From: Sipunculus nudus
Taxonomy: Eukaryota > Annelida > Sipuncula > Golfingiida > Sipunculidae
NCBI GenBank assembly: GCA_026874595.1
Contig: CM049306.1
Location: forward strand, 17,259,019 to 17,323,018
Reading direction: 5' to 3'
DNA length: 64,000 bases
The position numbers and the translations under genes were made by a program. The notes beneath the pieces are model-generated. The model was not told the origin of the DNA and ran no database searches. It worked only from the letters and a program-made list of their open reading frames with translations. Shown piece after piece: positions 24,501 through 38,000 of this stretch; positions within the stretch are counted from its first letter, which is position 1; the number at the start of each line of letters is the position of its first letter.

Positions 24501-27500
24501 AGAGGACCACAGCCATTCCCATACAGAGCACCAGTGCTGCCGTCTTTGGGACAACATTGCTGAAATTTGATGGTGTTTCATGTTAATATTGTATATAGAC
24601 TGTAAATAGAAAATATTCATTCATTCAATTGTGATAAACATACAGACAGTCACAAGCATACACAAACAGAACATGTTAAACATATTAACATGTTAAGTGA
24701 TACATTCATATATTATGGACTGTCCTGGTTTATACTTCATTGGTTGTTTTTATTAAATCACTACTGTTTATAACAGTTTGTAATGAATCAACTAATCATA
24801 AGTCAGAAGTACAGCAAGCAATACCCAAGAAATGTTCTTGATATATAGTCTTACAAACTTGTCACAATGTATTGTAGATATGTTCTCATTCATGCCTTTA
24901 AGGCAGTAAGAAGGATTGTTCACCATACATGTATACTGTGTGAAGTGACAAATATCAAGAAGCTAGGACTCAATTCTTTGCCTGAGCAGTACAGATCGGG
25001 TCACAGTGTCCACCTACCTAATATGTAAAATGACTTGTTTTCTTTCTGTACATTTTGTTTAAAAAAATGTATGTATTTAACATTTGCTGTCTTTCTTATA
25101 TCTATATTTGTTACTTTAAAGAGTGTGTCTGTGCATGATGAGTTTTATGTAAGTTTTTTTGCCATGTATCTTGAATGTGTGTATATTTGTTTACGTAGAA
25201 TCTTGTGTGTATTTTGGTAGAGGAATTTTTGTAGCCCTCCCCCCCCCCCCTCAAAAGTGTGTATGAACTATAAGTGTATAACTATTATAGTAGAGGTGTG
25301 TTCTGTAGCCCCTCCCCTAACTCCATGTGTATAATGGTAGTGGTGTTTTCTGTAGTCCCCCCCCCCCCAAAAAAAAAATGTACATGAACTGCATGTGTAT
25401 TACTATTATGGTAGAAGTGTATTGTGGCCCACCCCTGTGTATTATGGTACAGGTGTGCTCTGTCACCCCGACCACCCCCTCCAAGAAATGTAAATGAACT
25501 GCATGTCTGTTAAGGTGTGCTCTGTACCCTAAGAAAGGTTGCATGAGTATTTTGGTAGAGGTTTGATCAGTTGCCCCCTCCCCAAAATGATTACAGTAGT
25601 CATGTGTATATTGGTAGAGCTGTGTTCTGTAGCACCACCACCTTCCAAAATAAGGCTGTATGTGTATTTTAACACAACGTGCAGGTATAATATTTAAATT
25701 TCTTTAGTTATGCTAATTGTAGTGGGTTTTTTTCACAAATGAAATTCAGATTATTTAAATTAAAGATTTTATGGACAGATATATCAGTTAATTATACAAT
25801 GTAATTTTCCCCATACAAATCACAAACTAGATGTCAGCCATGGACGAGTGATCATAAAGGAACCTGCCCCTGTCCCCTCAAATTACAACAAAGCACCACT
25901 CTTTGCAAATCGTTACATAGGACAGTTGGCCCCTCAAGCATCGTAGCTGGCAACAGAGCATGTAATTCCACCCATTAAAATATGTATATATTTTTTAAAC
26001 TAAGAAAAAAAAATGTTTGTGTATCATCATCAATTTATACCTTGTTTATGTCCGCAATGATGCATCTGAGGTCAAGTGTTTAACCTAATTATCTGCTGGC
26101 ATGAGCCAATAATTTTTCACTCGCCCGTCATATGACAGGAGTATTATGAAATACCAACTCATGATATATGAGTTATCTTTCTATAAAATAAGACTAATGT
26201 AATGCTGATAATATATATTGGAAGTTTAGATGGGATGAAACTTTAAAGTAAATAATCTGTAAAACAATATTAAAACAAACTGGTTTCAGTACACAAATAA
26301 CACTTCACAATATCTAAGATCAAATGCTATACAAATTGACTAAGGTAAATGTACCAGTATCCTGTAACCTTTTTATATGAGCAAAGAAGGTTACATGAAA
26401 ATTCTAAACAATGAGGAGTTATTCTTGACCTTGATGAAAAACCAGGATTATCTAAAATTTATAGAAACTCTTTGTTTTCTAAAATATGAAACATTTTCCC
26501 TTTGTGAATGATAATTGTAACATTTAATAGGATTGTAACATTCACACTGATAGAACTGCTTGTTTTTCTAATTTATTAAATACTATAAAGTAAATAAATA
26601 AATAATAAAGTTAATCAGATGGTAAATTCATAATTTTACATAAGTGATATTATATTGTCAAAATAGCTTGGATACACAAGTACATGTTGACATACTTAAA
26701 AGAACGCTATGACATTGTGTTTTGTAATTTGCATGGTCACATTTACATTTTGAAGGCCGAAGCTGTGTTTACTTTATGCATGAGGTAATTGGAATGCAGT
26801 AAGATGGAATTCTCTGTGGAGAACTGTAGCCCAGCATAGCAACCATGGAACCTATTTATCTTGTATTTTATCTATAAATTGTGTGAACAATCAGGTTTTT
26901 GACATTTCCATACATTAAGGTTATTCCATCCTCCTTATAATGACCCTTCATAGATTATCACTGTATTCAGCATACTGTATTCCACTGAAACAATCCACAT
27001 ACTACTAAATGTGGCTTTAGGCCAAGTGACTCCATTAACTTAATTTTGGAGAACTCATTGTATAACTTGCCAGTCAGCTGAGCTATATATAAATAATATA
27101 CCACATGTAAGTTCTTTCTTAACTGTTGGACCTTACAGATTTCCAAATTTACATTCATACTCCAAAAGCATTATCTACAATACCTATATAAAAGTATATG
27201 ATAACAAGTAGTAGTCATGTAATAGTATTATCAATGCAGTAGTTTAATTTGCATTTGGCTATCAAATTGAAGTACTGTCCTTGTATCATATATGTATTAA
27301 TGTAATCCTGTAATTTTTAACAGGACCTGGCCAATGAGTTCTCCATAATCTGACAAACTTATCCATTAGAGTAAAAATTGACACAAAAGCACAGATTTCT
27401 CAATAATTCATGTGTAGGTTGGTATTTGCCGTGTACATTGGTCTAATCCATAATTTGAGAAACACTTATGGTTCCACCTAAACTTTAAACATTTCTCTTG

Positions 27501-30500
27501 GGCTGCTAAATTGCTATTTTGATACTGATAAATATCAATCATGTCACATTATTGTCTCAGCAGTTACCCTGAATATATTCAATTGATATGTTATGGCAGA
27601 GAAATATGTCTGCAAGTTTGAACAAAACAGGCAATCTGGCTCTTCAACAATTTGACACACAGTAGTGAATGTTAGGCCATGATGTCAAGATGTTCAACTA
27701 AGCATCATGGGCACTTTGTCACTTATAAGGAAATTTCAGCAGGACTTCCTTAAGTGTCCATAATAGGGAGGTGACTGTAATAAAGAGGTGCCCATTAGGA
27801 AAGGTTCCACTGTATCTAACTACATCTGACACATGATCCTTGTACTATGACCACCTTCATTGGAATGACCAGAGTTTTGCAATTCATTCGTCAAAACAAT
27901 TGCTGGTAATGTGACAGGTTGGTAGTTGAAGATCTATATATGATATACAGATCATTGTATATTTATCAGGGTAATGGCCATGAGAGAGACTTCATGAACA
28001 ATGAACAGGTGTACATCATGGATGTTTATAACAGAGGCATCTACCCACATGATGCCTATGCCAAGAGTAAGTAAACAAACATTCTGTATAAGATATTTGA
28101 ATTTGGTAAAATATATATCTAATATATTGAACATGTAAAGTTCAAAATCATCACCATTGTTGTTTATTGTCCTTCATATGCCTGAAGCAAAATCAACTTT
28201 TCTAGGTCTGTTAGAAAATTTATTATTAATATTATTTGTTGCTATTTTTATCATTATTATTATTATTATTATTATTATTAGCTCAGCTGACTATAAGTCA
28301 TCTGAGCTATAGTCGTGGTCCATTGTCCGTCGTCCGTCCGTCCATCCGTCCGTCCATCCGTAGATGTGGCACGTTTTGAAACCGTAAGACCTAGGAATCC
28401 AAAATTTGGCATAATGTTAGATGTCCCCAAGATCTACCAAGCCAAAAACTCGGTCTTTGCGACTTCGTTCCTTTGAGAAATTAAGGAAAAACCTCAATTT
28501 TTATTAAAAACCTATTTTCAAACTTCAGGACTGCCTAATATCAAAACCACTCATCTGTATTTCCTCATATTTACCATAAATAATCCTCTATATAGTTCCT
28601 ATGTACTTGCAAAAAATTAGGTCTGTATTTTATAATTTAATAAAGTTATGGGCCCAAACATAATGCATTTTGTAAATAATCAGGAAAGAAATATGATCAC
28701 TTAACACAAAACTTGTTAAAGCTAAGCACTTTTTTCCAGTAATTTAACTTTTATTTATCAAAATTAAATTGTATACCCAAAATTAGATCAAAATCTTTTA
28801 AATTTTTTAAAATATAAGCAAAAATAAAAAATTGGTACCTTAAATTTTGCCCAACTTTGACCATGGCACTTTTTTTTCCTGTAACTGCTGTCGATTTAAT
28901 GTTCAAAGCATGTTTTTGTTAGCATTTCAAATGTTAACACCAAACATTTGAAACCAGTTGATTAAAAACTGTAGATTTTATTCAAGTTTTCAAGCACCAT
29001 GTCACAAATTGTTTACATCAAGCTAGTGTTATGCAGTTTGCTAGAGCTCAGCTCCCCAGCTTCAGCTCTAAGTTCCTTAAATTTGGCATACAGTTAGATG
29101 TCTCCAAAATCCCCTACCATGCCAAGAATTTGGTCACTAGGACTTTAATTCCTTCGAGATATTAATGAAAAACTTCATTATTCCATTTAAAAACCAATTG
29201 TTACACTTTAACCCTTTACTGTTTACATTTATTTTAGATTTCCGACAAATTCTGACACTATTTATATTTGCACTAACAGCCATATCTTTCAAGCTTTTTT
29301 TGTATCTTTATCAAATTTTCAACAGTTCCCACTAAGAGGGTTTGCTGAAGATTATTGAAAATCATTGAAACTTAGAAATAATATGCAATATTTTTGTCCT
29401 GAAAGAATCTATACATATCATGGCATTCTATTTGCCCATTTAGAGTGCTCTTTAGTGGCTTGTAAACAGTAAAGGGTTAAGACTGCCTAATATCAAAACC
29501 ACTGATCTGACTTTGATCATATATAATATACATATTTGTCTATACATTGGCTATGCACATACCAGAAATGATGTCAGTATTGCATAATTGTTTTAAGTTA
29601 TGGGCCCAAACATAATGATCTTTTTAAAAAATAAAGAAATATATTAACTCCCTTAACAAGAGGATTGCTGAAGCTAGAGATTTTTTGTCAGGGATGTAAC
29701 ATTATTTAATCAAGATTCAATTGAATACCCAAGATTAGTTCTGAATTTTTCAAATTTTATAAGTTATTAGTATAAATATAAAATCAGTACCTTAAATTTT
29801 TGCCCAACTTTGACCATGGCACGTTTGTTTCCTGAGAGCACTGTTGATATAATTTTCATATCATGCACATATAAGGATTTCATCTTTGTAGTTTAGAAAG
29901 CTGAAAGATATTGGCCAAAAATTGTAGCTTTTATTAATGTTTTTATGAGACCATGTCAGACACAGGCTCTACTCAGTCCCTTTTCAGTCACCTTTATGCT
30001 GACATTGTTGAACTTTCAGCAAATTATGCAGGCTTGAGGCGAGGCATACACTGGGGGCAGCCAGGCAGCTAATGCCCAGCCACAGTTGATCCAGGTGTCC
30101 AACCCAACTCATCTAGTAGTTGTTTTGAAAAACAACATAACAATAAACAATATATTAATAAATTTTTATTGGTTTTTAATAACAACTTAATAGAAAAGGA
30201 ATTTGTTAGATGATGAGTAACAGGAAATTAACTTGCAGTTACTGATGATGTAAGAATCTTTTATGGATGGATAGAATGTCAATGTCAATGTTTTTCCAAA
30301 TAACACCATGTAGTCACCTATTGTATTTTTCAGTTCAATTATAATGATAAAAAAATAAATCATATTATTCATTACTAATCATTAGGGATCATATGAAGGA
30401 AATTAATGATAGACAAAGATGCAATTGATAATATTAATCTAGATTCCTACTGTGTCTAGTGTGTAGATTGATGTGAAAGTAGTCCAAAGTGAATATATTA

Positions 30501-32026
30501 CAATTATTTTTTTTAATATAAATAAAAGCCATAAAACTAGGTACTTATGATCATTATTTAAATTTGTTAATTTTGTATATTCTGGATTCTCAACATCATT
30601 GTTTGGCTAAAACTGAATAAATACTAGACATGAAGCGAATGCTTTGCAAATGTATTTGAATACGAATATGAATATGTACTGCATTAAAAATGTTATTGCA
30701 TAAGAATGGGAATTCAGGTAAAAATGAAAGTATTTGAATACCAGTGCAGATACTTATAAAATATATTCAAAATGCATTCTATATATTCTGTAATATTATT
30801 TTAATAATCAATACAGTTATATTTTATTTAAAAAAATCATATGATTTTCATATTATTTTTTTTTAATTATATTGGCACAATATTTGTTATTAAATTTTAA
30901 TAAATTGTTAAACTCTTTTATTATATGTGCTGCTTATAAGTTATATGGCCAAGTAAAAATCTGTGTGACAATAGCACTCCATTTGTTAATAAAATAAATG
31001 AAATAAATCCTCATCCCTGTCTCCAAAGATACTATCAAAATCATACATTAGCTAAACACCAACAACTCATAATAAAGCTTATATTTATTACCACACAAAA
31101 CTAGCATGTGCCTCATTCCCAAATCATATTATTCACAGCTGAGCACTGTGACCCATGGGTCCCTTGTAATTATTAACTCAGCTGACTATAAGTCATCTGA
31201 GCTATAGTCGTGGTCCATTGTCCGTCGTCCGTCCGTCCGTCTGTCCGTCCGTCCGTAGATGTGGCACGTTTTGAAACCGTAAGACCTAGGAATCCCAAAT
31301 TCAGCATAATGTTAGATGTCCCCAAGATCTCCTACCAAGCCGAAAACTGGGTCTTTGTGACTTCGTTCCTTTGAGAAATTAAGGAAAAACCTCAATTTTT
31401 TATTAAAATCCTATTTTCACACTTCAGGACTGCCTAATATCAAAACCACTCATCTGGTTTTGCTCATATTTACCATAAATATTCCTCTATATAGTTCCTA
31501 TGTACATGCCAGAAATTAAGTCTGTAAAATATAAATTCTTTAAGTTATGGGCCCAAACATAATGGACTTTGTAAAAAATCAGGAAAAATAATAACTCACT
31601 TAACATGAAAAATTTTGAAACTAGAGTCTATTTTATCAAGTATATAACTATGTTTAATTAAGATTCAATTGTTTACCCAAAATTAGATCTGAATTTTGTC
31701 AATTTTTTAAGTTATTAGCATAAAAAAAATCAGTACCTTAAATTTTGCCCAACTTTGACCATGGCACGTTTTTTTCCTGTAAGCACCATTGATTTAATTT
31801 TCACAGCATGTAATCATAAATATTTAGTTTGTCTAAATCTGAAATTTGAAAATAAAAGCTTGAAAATTAAGCTAGTTATTGATTTTTTTCTGTAGTCACT
31901 TGCTTTGATTACAGATGCAGGGTCCCACTCCAGGTCACTGGAAGTCAGCTATGCCAGGGTTTCTGATTTGTTACAGTCACTGGGGGAGATCCCCTGCTGT
32001 GACAGGTGTACAGTTATTCTCATATC

Positions 32027-32058
<32 letters not shown>

Positions 32059-35000
32059 CAAACCCAACCCACCAAGTGTTATGCAGTAATTGTTATTGTT
32101 TTCACTGTATCTCCTTAATTGTAATGCTGTTTCCACTCTGATATGCAAAAACTTTCCTTGAAAAATAATTCAAGGTGAAATCCAGAAAAATGCAATGTTG
32201 TGTAATGTAGCATTTTTAAAGAAATCAATTTTCTTTTAAATGATTTTAACAAATATAAATGAACCCATCAGTATGCTTAAATTATTATAAAATATGAAGC
32301 ACATAATGGATAAATAAAGACACAATTAAAAATTGTGAAATCTAAATCAAGTATTATTTTTAGATATTTATTGTTTTACAGATTTAAAAGATATATTTTT
32401 GTGGTAAAAAATAAATAAACATTTGTATGCATGATGTGGTGTTATCTGACAAGATTGAGATTTATGATGATGCAATTGAGAATTATGAATCAACTTTTAT
32501 ATTCAGATATATATGTTATATTGGAAATGTATAGAAATATAAACTTAAATTAGAAAATAATTGATGTGATAAAAAAATCAGGATTTAATACAAACATTTG
32601 TTCATTATTTTCCTGCCTCAGCAGAATTTGAGATCAGGCTTTGTTTGCCCTGTTTTATGTTGTTAATTAGCTATATTTCAACTGTATACATTTCATAAAA
32701 AAATACATATATTTAATAATATATATTATACAAAAAAATAGATTCAATTGAACAAATGTGTAAACTACTGAAATGTCAACAGTTAATAGAAAAACCAACT
32801 AATGATCATGGTAATAGTACAGATCATTTGTTCACAAACTGCTCACATGCTTTAGTTTCAACATTAGGAAACACATGGTCAGGTCACAAAATATTTTTTG
32901 CAACAATTTCTTGCTCATCAATACAAACCAATCATATAAACCATCCGTGGCCTTTATTACCTCTTCCTCTTACACTTTATCTCCATTAGATATTATTTTA
33001 TTTTTTTACCTTCAAGGTTAACGTCAGCTGAGCACAGTGACCCATAGGTCCCTTGTTTCTTTGACACAGTTCCCGGGTAAGAGTGTAGTGTGAATTTGTT
33101 TATAAAGCAGCCTAATATCTTTGCTATGAAATAAATGAATTGCTAAGTTGAACAGCAAAATATATTATTAAAATTTATTGTTTCAGCCAAAACAGAGTTT
33201 TGCGGATACTATGTTTTCAGCCCGCCCGGCTGCCCCCACCTCGGTGTAGGTGTCCGGAGAACTCCTCCGTAACCGCTGGGCAGAATTTTACGAAACCTAC
33301 ATATCTCGGGAACCGTTTGACCGATCAGGAAAATTTTTTTGCACAAATGTAGCCCTTGGAGAGCTTTATAACATACACAAAAAATGGTGGCGCCACCTAG
33401 GGCCCTGCGCGGGCTGAAAAATTGAACCCGCACCCGCCCTGCATCATGCCCTGTCAGCCCGCAGCCCGCCCCGCAATCAAAAAAATTAATTGAGCCCATC
33501 CCGCCCCGCAGTTACTTTGATTCTTTTAGCCCGCACCCGCCCGGCAAAATGTTCTTTCAGCCCGCACCCACCCTGCCCCGCGTTTTTAAGTTTCTGGCCC
33601 GCAGTCCAGCCCGCAAAATAATGAAAAATAGTTTTCGAATCCAAAGGTTTACATATCAAAATAATTACAGCACATGTATAAGACACGCTTATTATTAATA
33701 TATATAAAATGTTTGCTGATTGGAATGAAAAATTTATTTGAGTATGTTTATTCAAACCATAATTCATGAAATATTTTTTAAAGACATGTTTGATATGTAA
33801 GATGGATTTAATTTATAGATAATAATTTAACACACCTTAAATATGTTTTCATATTTTACAGGGGTAATAAACAAACCTTTGGTTTATTGTGTCTGTTTCT
33901 ACATAAATATATAAAAAAAAAGTAAAGAAAAAAATTAGACTTCTTCAAAGTATTTGTACCCAAAGTGACCCTTTAGAATAGTATTGGCTAATCACCAGCC
34001 ATCAAACTAACATAATGTGTTGCTGGTTAAATTTTTATAGTCATAATCTGCTAATTAACTGAATCTGAGACTAATCAGGTCAAGGGAGTAAAGGGGTTAT
34101 CTGTCTGATGTGGCTTTCAGTTCAGGATGTTCATTGAGATCTGGACATGGCCAGAGCCTTGTTTCTTACAGCAATCATCAACACATGCTGTGACCAAACA
34201 GGGATTTGACCAGCCAGTGGCCAGTGTCATTTACAATTAGCCAGCACATGGAGTTACAATTAGATAAGGAGTCCACCTTAGGCTTTGTGCAGTTCCAGGT
34301 CAATTGAGTCACCTACAGAGCCAGCTGTAGCCAGACACTGTCTATTACAAGATCAAAGGTAATCAAGCCCTTGCTTCACTCCCAGCCATATTATGTAATA
34401 TGTGAGACCTGACACAAGTACAGGGTTACAGTCCATATACAACATCAGGCCAGGTAACTTTATACAAAGTTATGACTAGCTCCCATTGCAAAGACAAAGT
34501 CTAGATTTCAGATTAAGGATACACTATCTATTTTGTATAACAAATTGATGTTATACCTAGAAAAGACACATTTGCATAGTGTTGTTACAACTGTCAGTCA
34601 GAATAAGGGGTTAACAGGGATATATTTATTTTATTCAAATTTACGACACCTGAAAACATTTTATACAAAATTCCAATTTCTTCAAATGATATTTTTTTAA
34701 AGTATAATTTTATATTCATATTTTACTGAACTGCCAGATCATCAACCCGCAGCCCGCCCCACCCCGCACAGACGTCATTTTGGCCTGCCCCGCCCCGCAC
34801 TTTCTTAGATGTAGCCCGCCCTGCCCCGCAAAGATTCCTATGCGGGGGCCCGCGGGGGACCGCGGGCAGCGGGTCAAAACCGCCCCGCGCAGGGCCCTAG
34901 CGCCACCTGCAACAATGTTTGCACAGTATCCATCTGTTCGTCTGCCTTGGGTTAAAATCACTCATATCATGAAATTCGGCATGCATATACATCCTGGATA

Positions 35001-38000
35001 GCTTTTCTGATTTTATGACAGGTGGCACCACCTACATTCACGTTTGCGCTGCAGACATCCAAGCTCATATCTCAGGAACCGTTTGACCGATTGGGCCAAA
35101 ATTTTGCATGTGTATAGATCTCACATAGCTCTTAATCATACGCAAAACAGGTGGCACCACCTGCAGCCACTTTTGCACAGCTCCCGTCTGTTTGTCTGCC
35201 ATGGGATAAAATCACTCATATCTCGGCAGTGGTTTGACATGTCCGCCTAAAATTTTGCAGGTTAATACATCCCCAACAGCTCTCTTGATTTTATGACAGG
35301 TTGCGCCACCTGCATTCTAGTTTATGCAGCAGACATCCAAGCTCATATCTTGGGAACCGTTTGACCGATTGGGCCAAAGTTTTCCATGTGTATAGTTCTC
35401 ACATAGCTCTTTATCATACACAAAACTGGTGGCGCCACCTACAACCATCTGTTTGTCTGCCACGGGCTAAAATCACTCATATACATGTAGTGGTTTGTCT
35501 TATCAGCCTTAAATTTTGCATATGTATACAACTTGAATGGCTTTCTGGATTTTGTGGTAGGTGGCGCAACCTACATACACAATTTGGCTGCAGACATCCA
35601 TGCTAATATGCAACACTTCACTCTATTTCCCCTTGCCACTCAATCCATGCCTCACTTCACCCGTTCTACTCTGATTTAGGCGGATACACGTAGTCGCTTG
35701 TCGACTACCCATATTCTAGTTTTTTTTAAAATATTTTTACAAAATTTAACCTTGACTTCAAGATGAATCCATAGTTTTATTTCAAAACCCTCCATGTTAC
35801 AGCACTTCCCCCAGCTAGCTTAGATTTTCATGTATGATAATTCAGATGTTCTTAAACAGGAGGCATCAAGCGACGCGTTGAGCTGTCCCACTTCACAGAA
35901 GATGAGGAGTACTTGCAGTTGGTGGAGAGACATGTTGAGGGAGCGCTGAACGAGTTCTCCCCTGATGTCATTGTGTACAATGCAGGCACAGACATCTTAG
36001 ACGGGGATCCTTTGGGCTGCTTGTCCATCTCAGCAGAGGTGAATTTGTTTTGTGTTTATGGGGGATGAACACACAAGTTATAAAGTTAAATGTTTAGTAA
36101 TATCTGTTTTTTTTTAGCTCAGCTGACTGTAAGTAATCTGAGGTGTAGGTATCGATCTTTCTCTGTCATCCGGCTGGCCGGTCTTCTGTTAGCAGGGCAC
36201 AAATCATAACCACTAAACCTAGAAGACTGTAACTAAAATTCTAAGGAGTTCAATGAAAAATCTCCTTGGAAACCTGAAATTGGGTCACTGCGACCTATAT
36301 CCTCCAAGCTATGGGGCTTGTAAGTACCCCCAAGAATAAAAAAAAATTGTTACAAAACTTCCAATATCTTGAAAATTAATGTATGGATTGTCATGAATTT
36401 TGCATTGAATATTGACCATGACTATTTTTTTTCAGTTCCCGAAAAAATTTGGCGCCATCTTTATATTTTCTTATTTTACGAATATTTTTATATTTTTTTA
36501 CTATAAAATGACAACAATTATTTCAGTTTCTCAGCTGTGATTCCATCTAGGGTCCCAAAAACTGGTGTGTTTTTTTTATCACAAGTGGATGCCCTATGGT
36601 AATCACCCTGTTTGTCTAGCTGTACATCTGTCTGTCTGTCCATCCATCCATCCACACAAACTCCAGGTTTAAATGACATATGGATTTCAAACATGACTTA
36701 CATATGGCCCACCACTAAAGAAAGAACCTATATAATTTTTGTGTCATGAGGTCAAAGGTCAAGGTCACAAGATTTACTTATTTAAAAAGATTATGGCTGC
36801 ATTTTAAGCCAAGCTTTTAATCTTAAACTTTCCATCTTGTACATATAGCTGGCTTGCCAGTACGGGGAGAGTATATATAAATTTGAGGTCACAAGGTGAA
36901 GGGTCAAGGTCACAGGGGCCATCTGTTCACAAATTAGTTACCAGATGATAACTCCAGTTAGTTTGACATATTGGTTTCAAACTTAACTTATATATGATCA
37001 CCTGTTAAGTAAGAACCCTGTGGATTTTGGGGTCCAAAGGTCAAAGGTCAAGGTAACAGGACCCATTTCATTAAAAGCCAAATTTTAATGCATTTCAAGC
37101 CAAACTTTTCATCACAGACCTTCCATCTTCAAGATATTATTCACCTGCCAATAGGGGAAGATTCTTTTTGATTTGGGGATCAATGGGTCAAAGGTCACAG
37201 GGCCCATCTATTCACAAATTAGTTTATGGATAATAATTCTGCTTTTGATAAACAGATTGGCCTGAAACTTGATTTATTAATGACCCACCACTTAAGTAAG
37301 AAACATTTTGATTTTCAGGGTCCAGAGGTCAAAGGTGAATGTCACAGGAGCCACATCTTTAAAATGATTGTAAATCAAACTTTTCATTCTGAACTTTCCA
37401 TCTTTCACAATGGATATACCTACCCAAAGTGAAAGAAATCTGTATATTTTGAGGTTACCTGGTCAGAGGTCAAGGTCACTGGACCCACTTTTTTAAAAAG
37501 ATTGTTACAATAATCTAAATGCTGCAAGTTCAAGGATAATAAGTTCTCAGATTTTTTTATCAAAAGGTTATTGGTTAAGGTCACAGGTTCATCATTCTGA
37601 AAAAAATTCTTTAAAAGATCCTTATAGACAAATTCAGCCAAGTGTCAAGACCCCTGGGTCCCTAGTCTTTTTATCCTTTGAGATAAAAGAAATCCATTGA
37701 TTGCTACTGATACAATGGACCAAAACACTTAGTGTCAGTCTTTGCCAACAGATGTCACTTGTGTGATGGAAGAAGTCTGTTGAGCAGTCTTTCATATCAG
37801 GGAGCTGTGTCAATGAAATCTCTCTGGTTAAATATTTGTCTTTTTTCATTAGCTGATAAAAATCAACCAACAAAATTTTGTAATCGTTTACAAATTTGTC
37901 AGCAAAGCTTCTCATTGGCTTCTGTGGTCTTAAGGAGGACTCGGGACTCAAAAACCTGTGATCAGCCAAGGCAGTGAAATTTTTCATGGTCGTTCCTCAC

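Noticed and set aside
33209-33767. Two overlapping - strand frames
   Set aside because: They translate family B sequence and the GC-rich end of the hAT-like element.
34716-34961. Gly/Ala-rich frames on both strands
   Set aside because: They come from the GC-rich sub-terminal repeats of the hAT-like element.
37634-37987. 117-codon - strand frame
   Set aside because: No recognisable domain, splice sites or repeat-coded protein; an overlapping + strand frame is equally long, suggesting chance.
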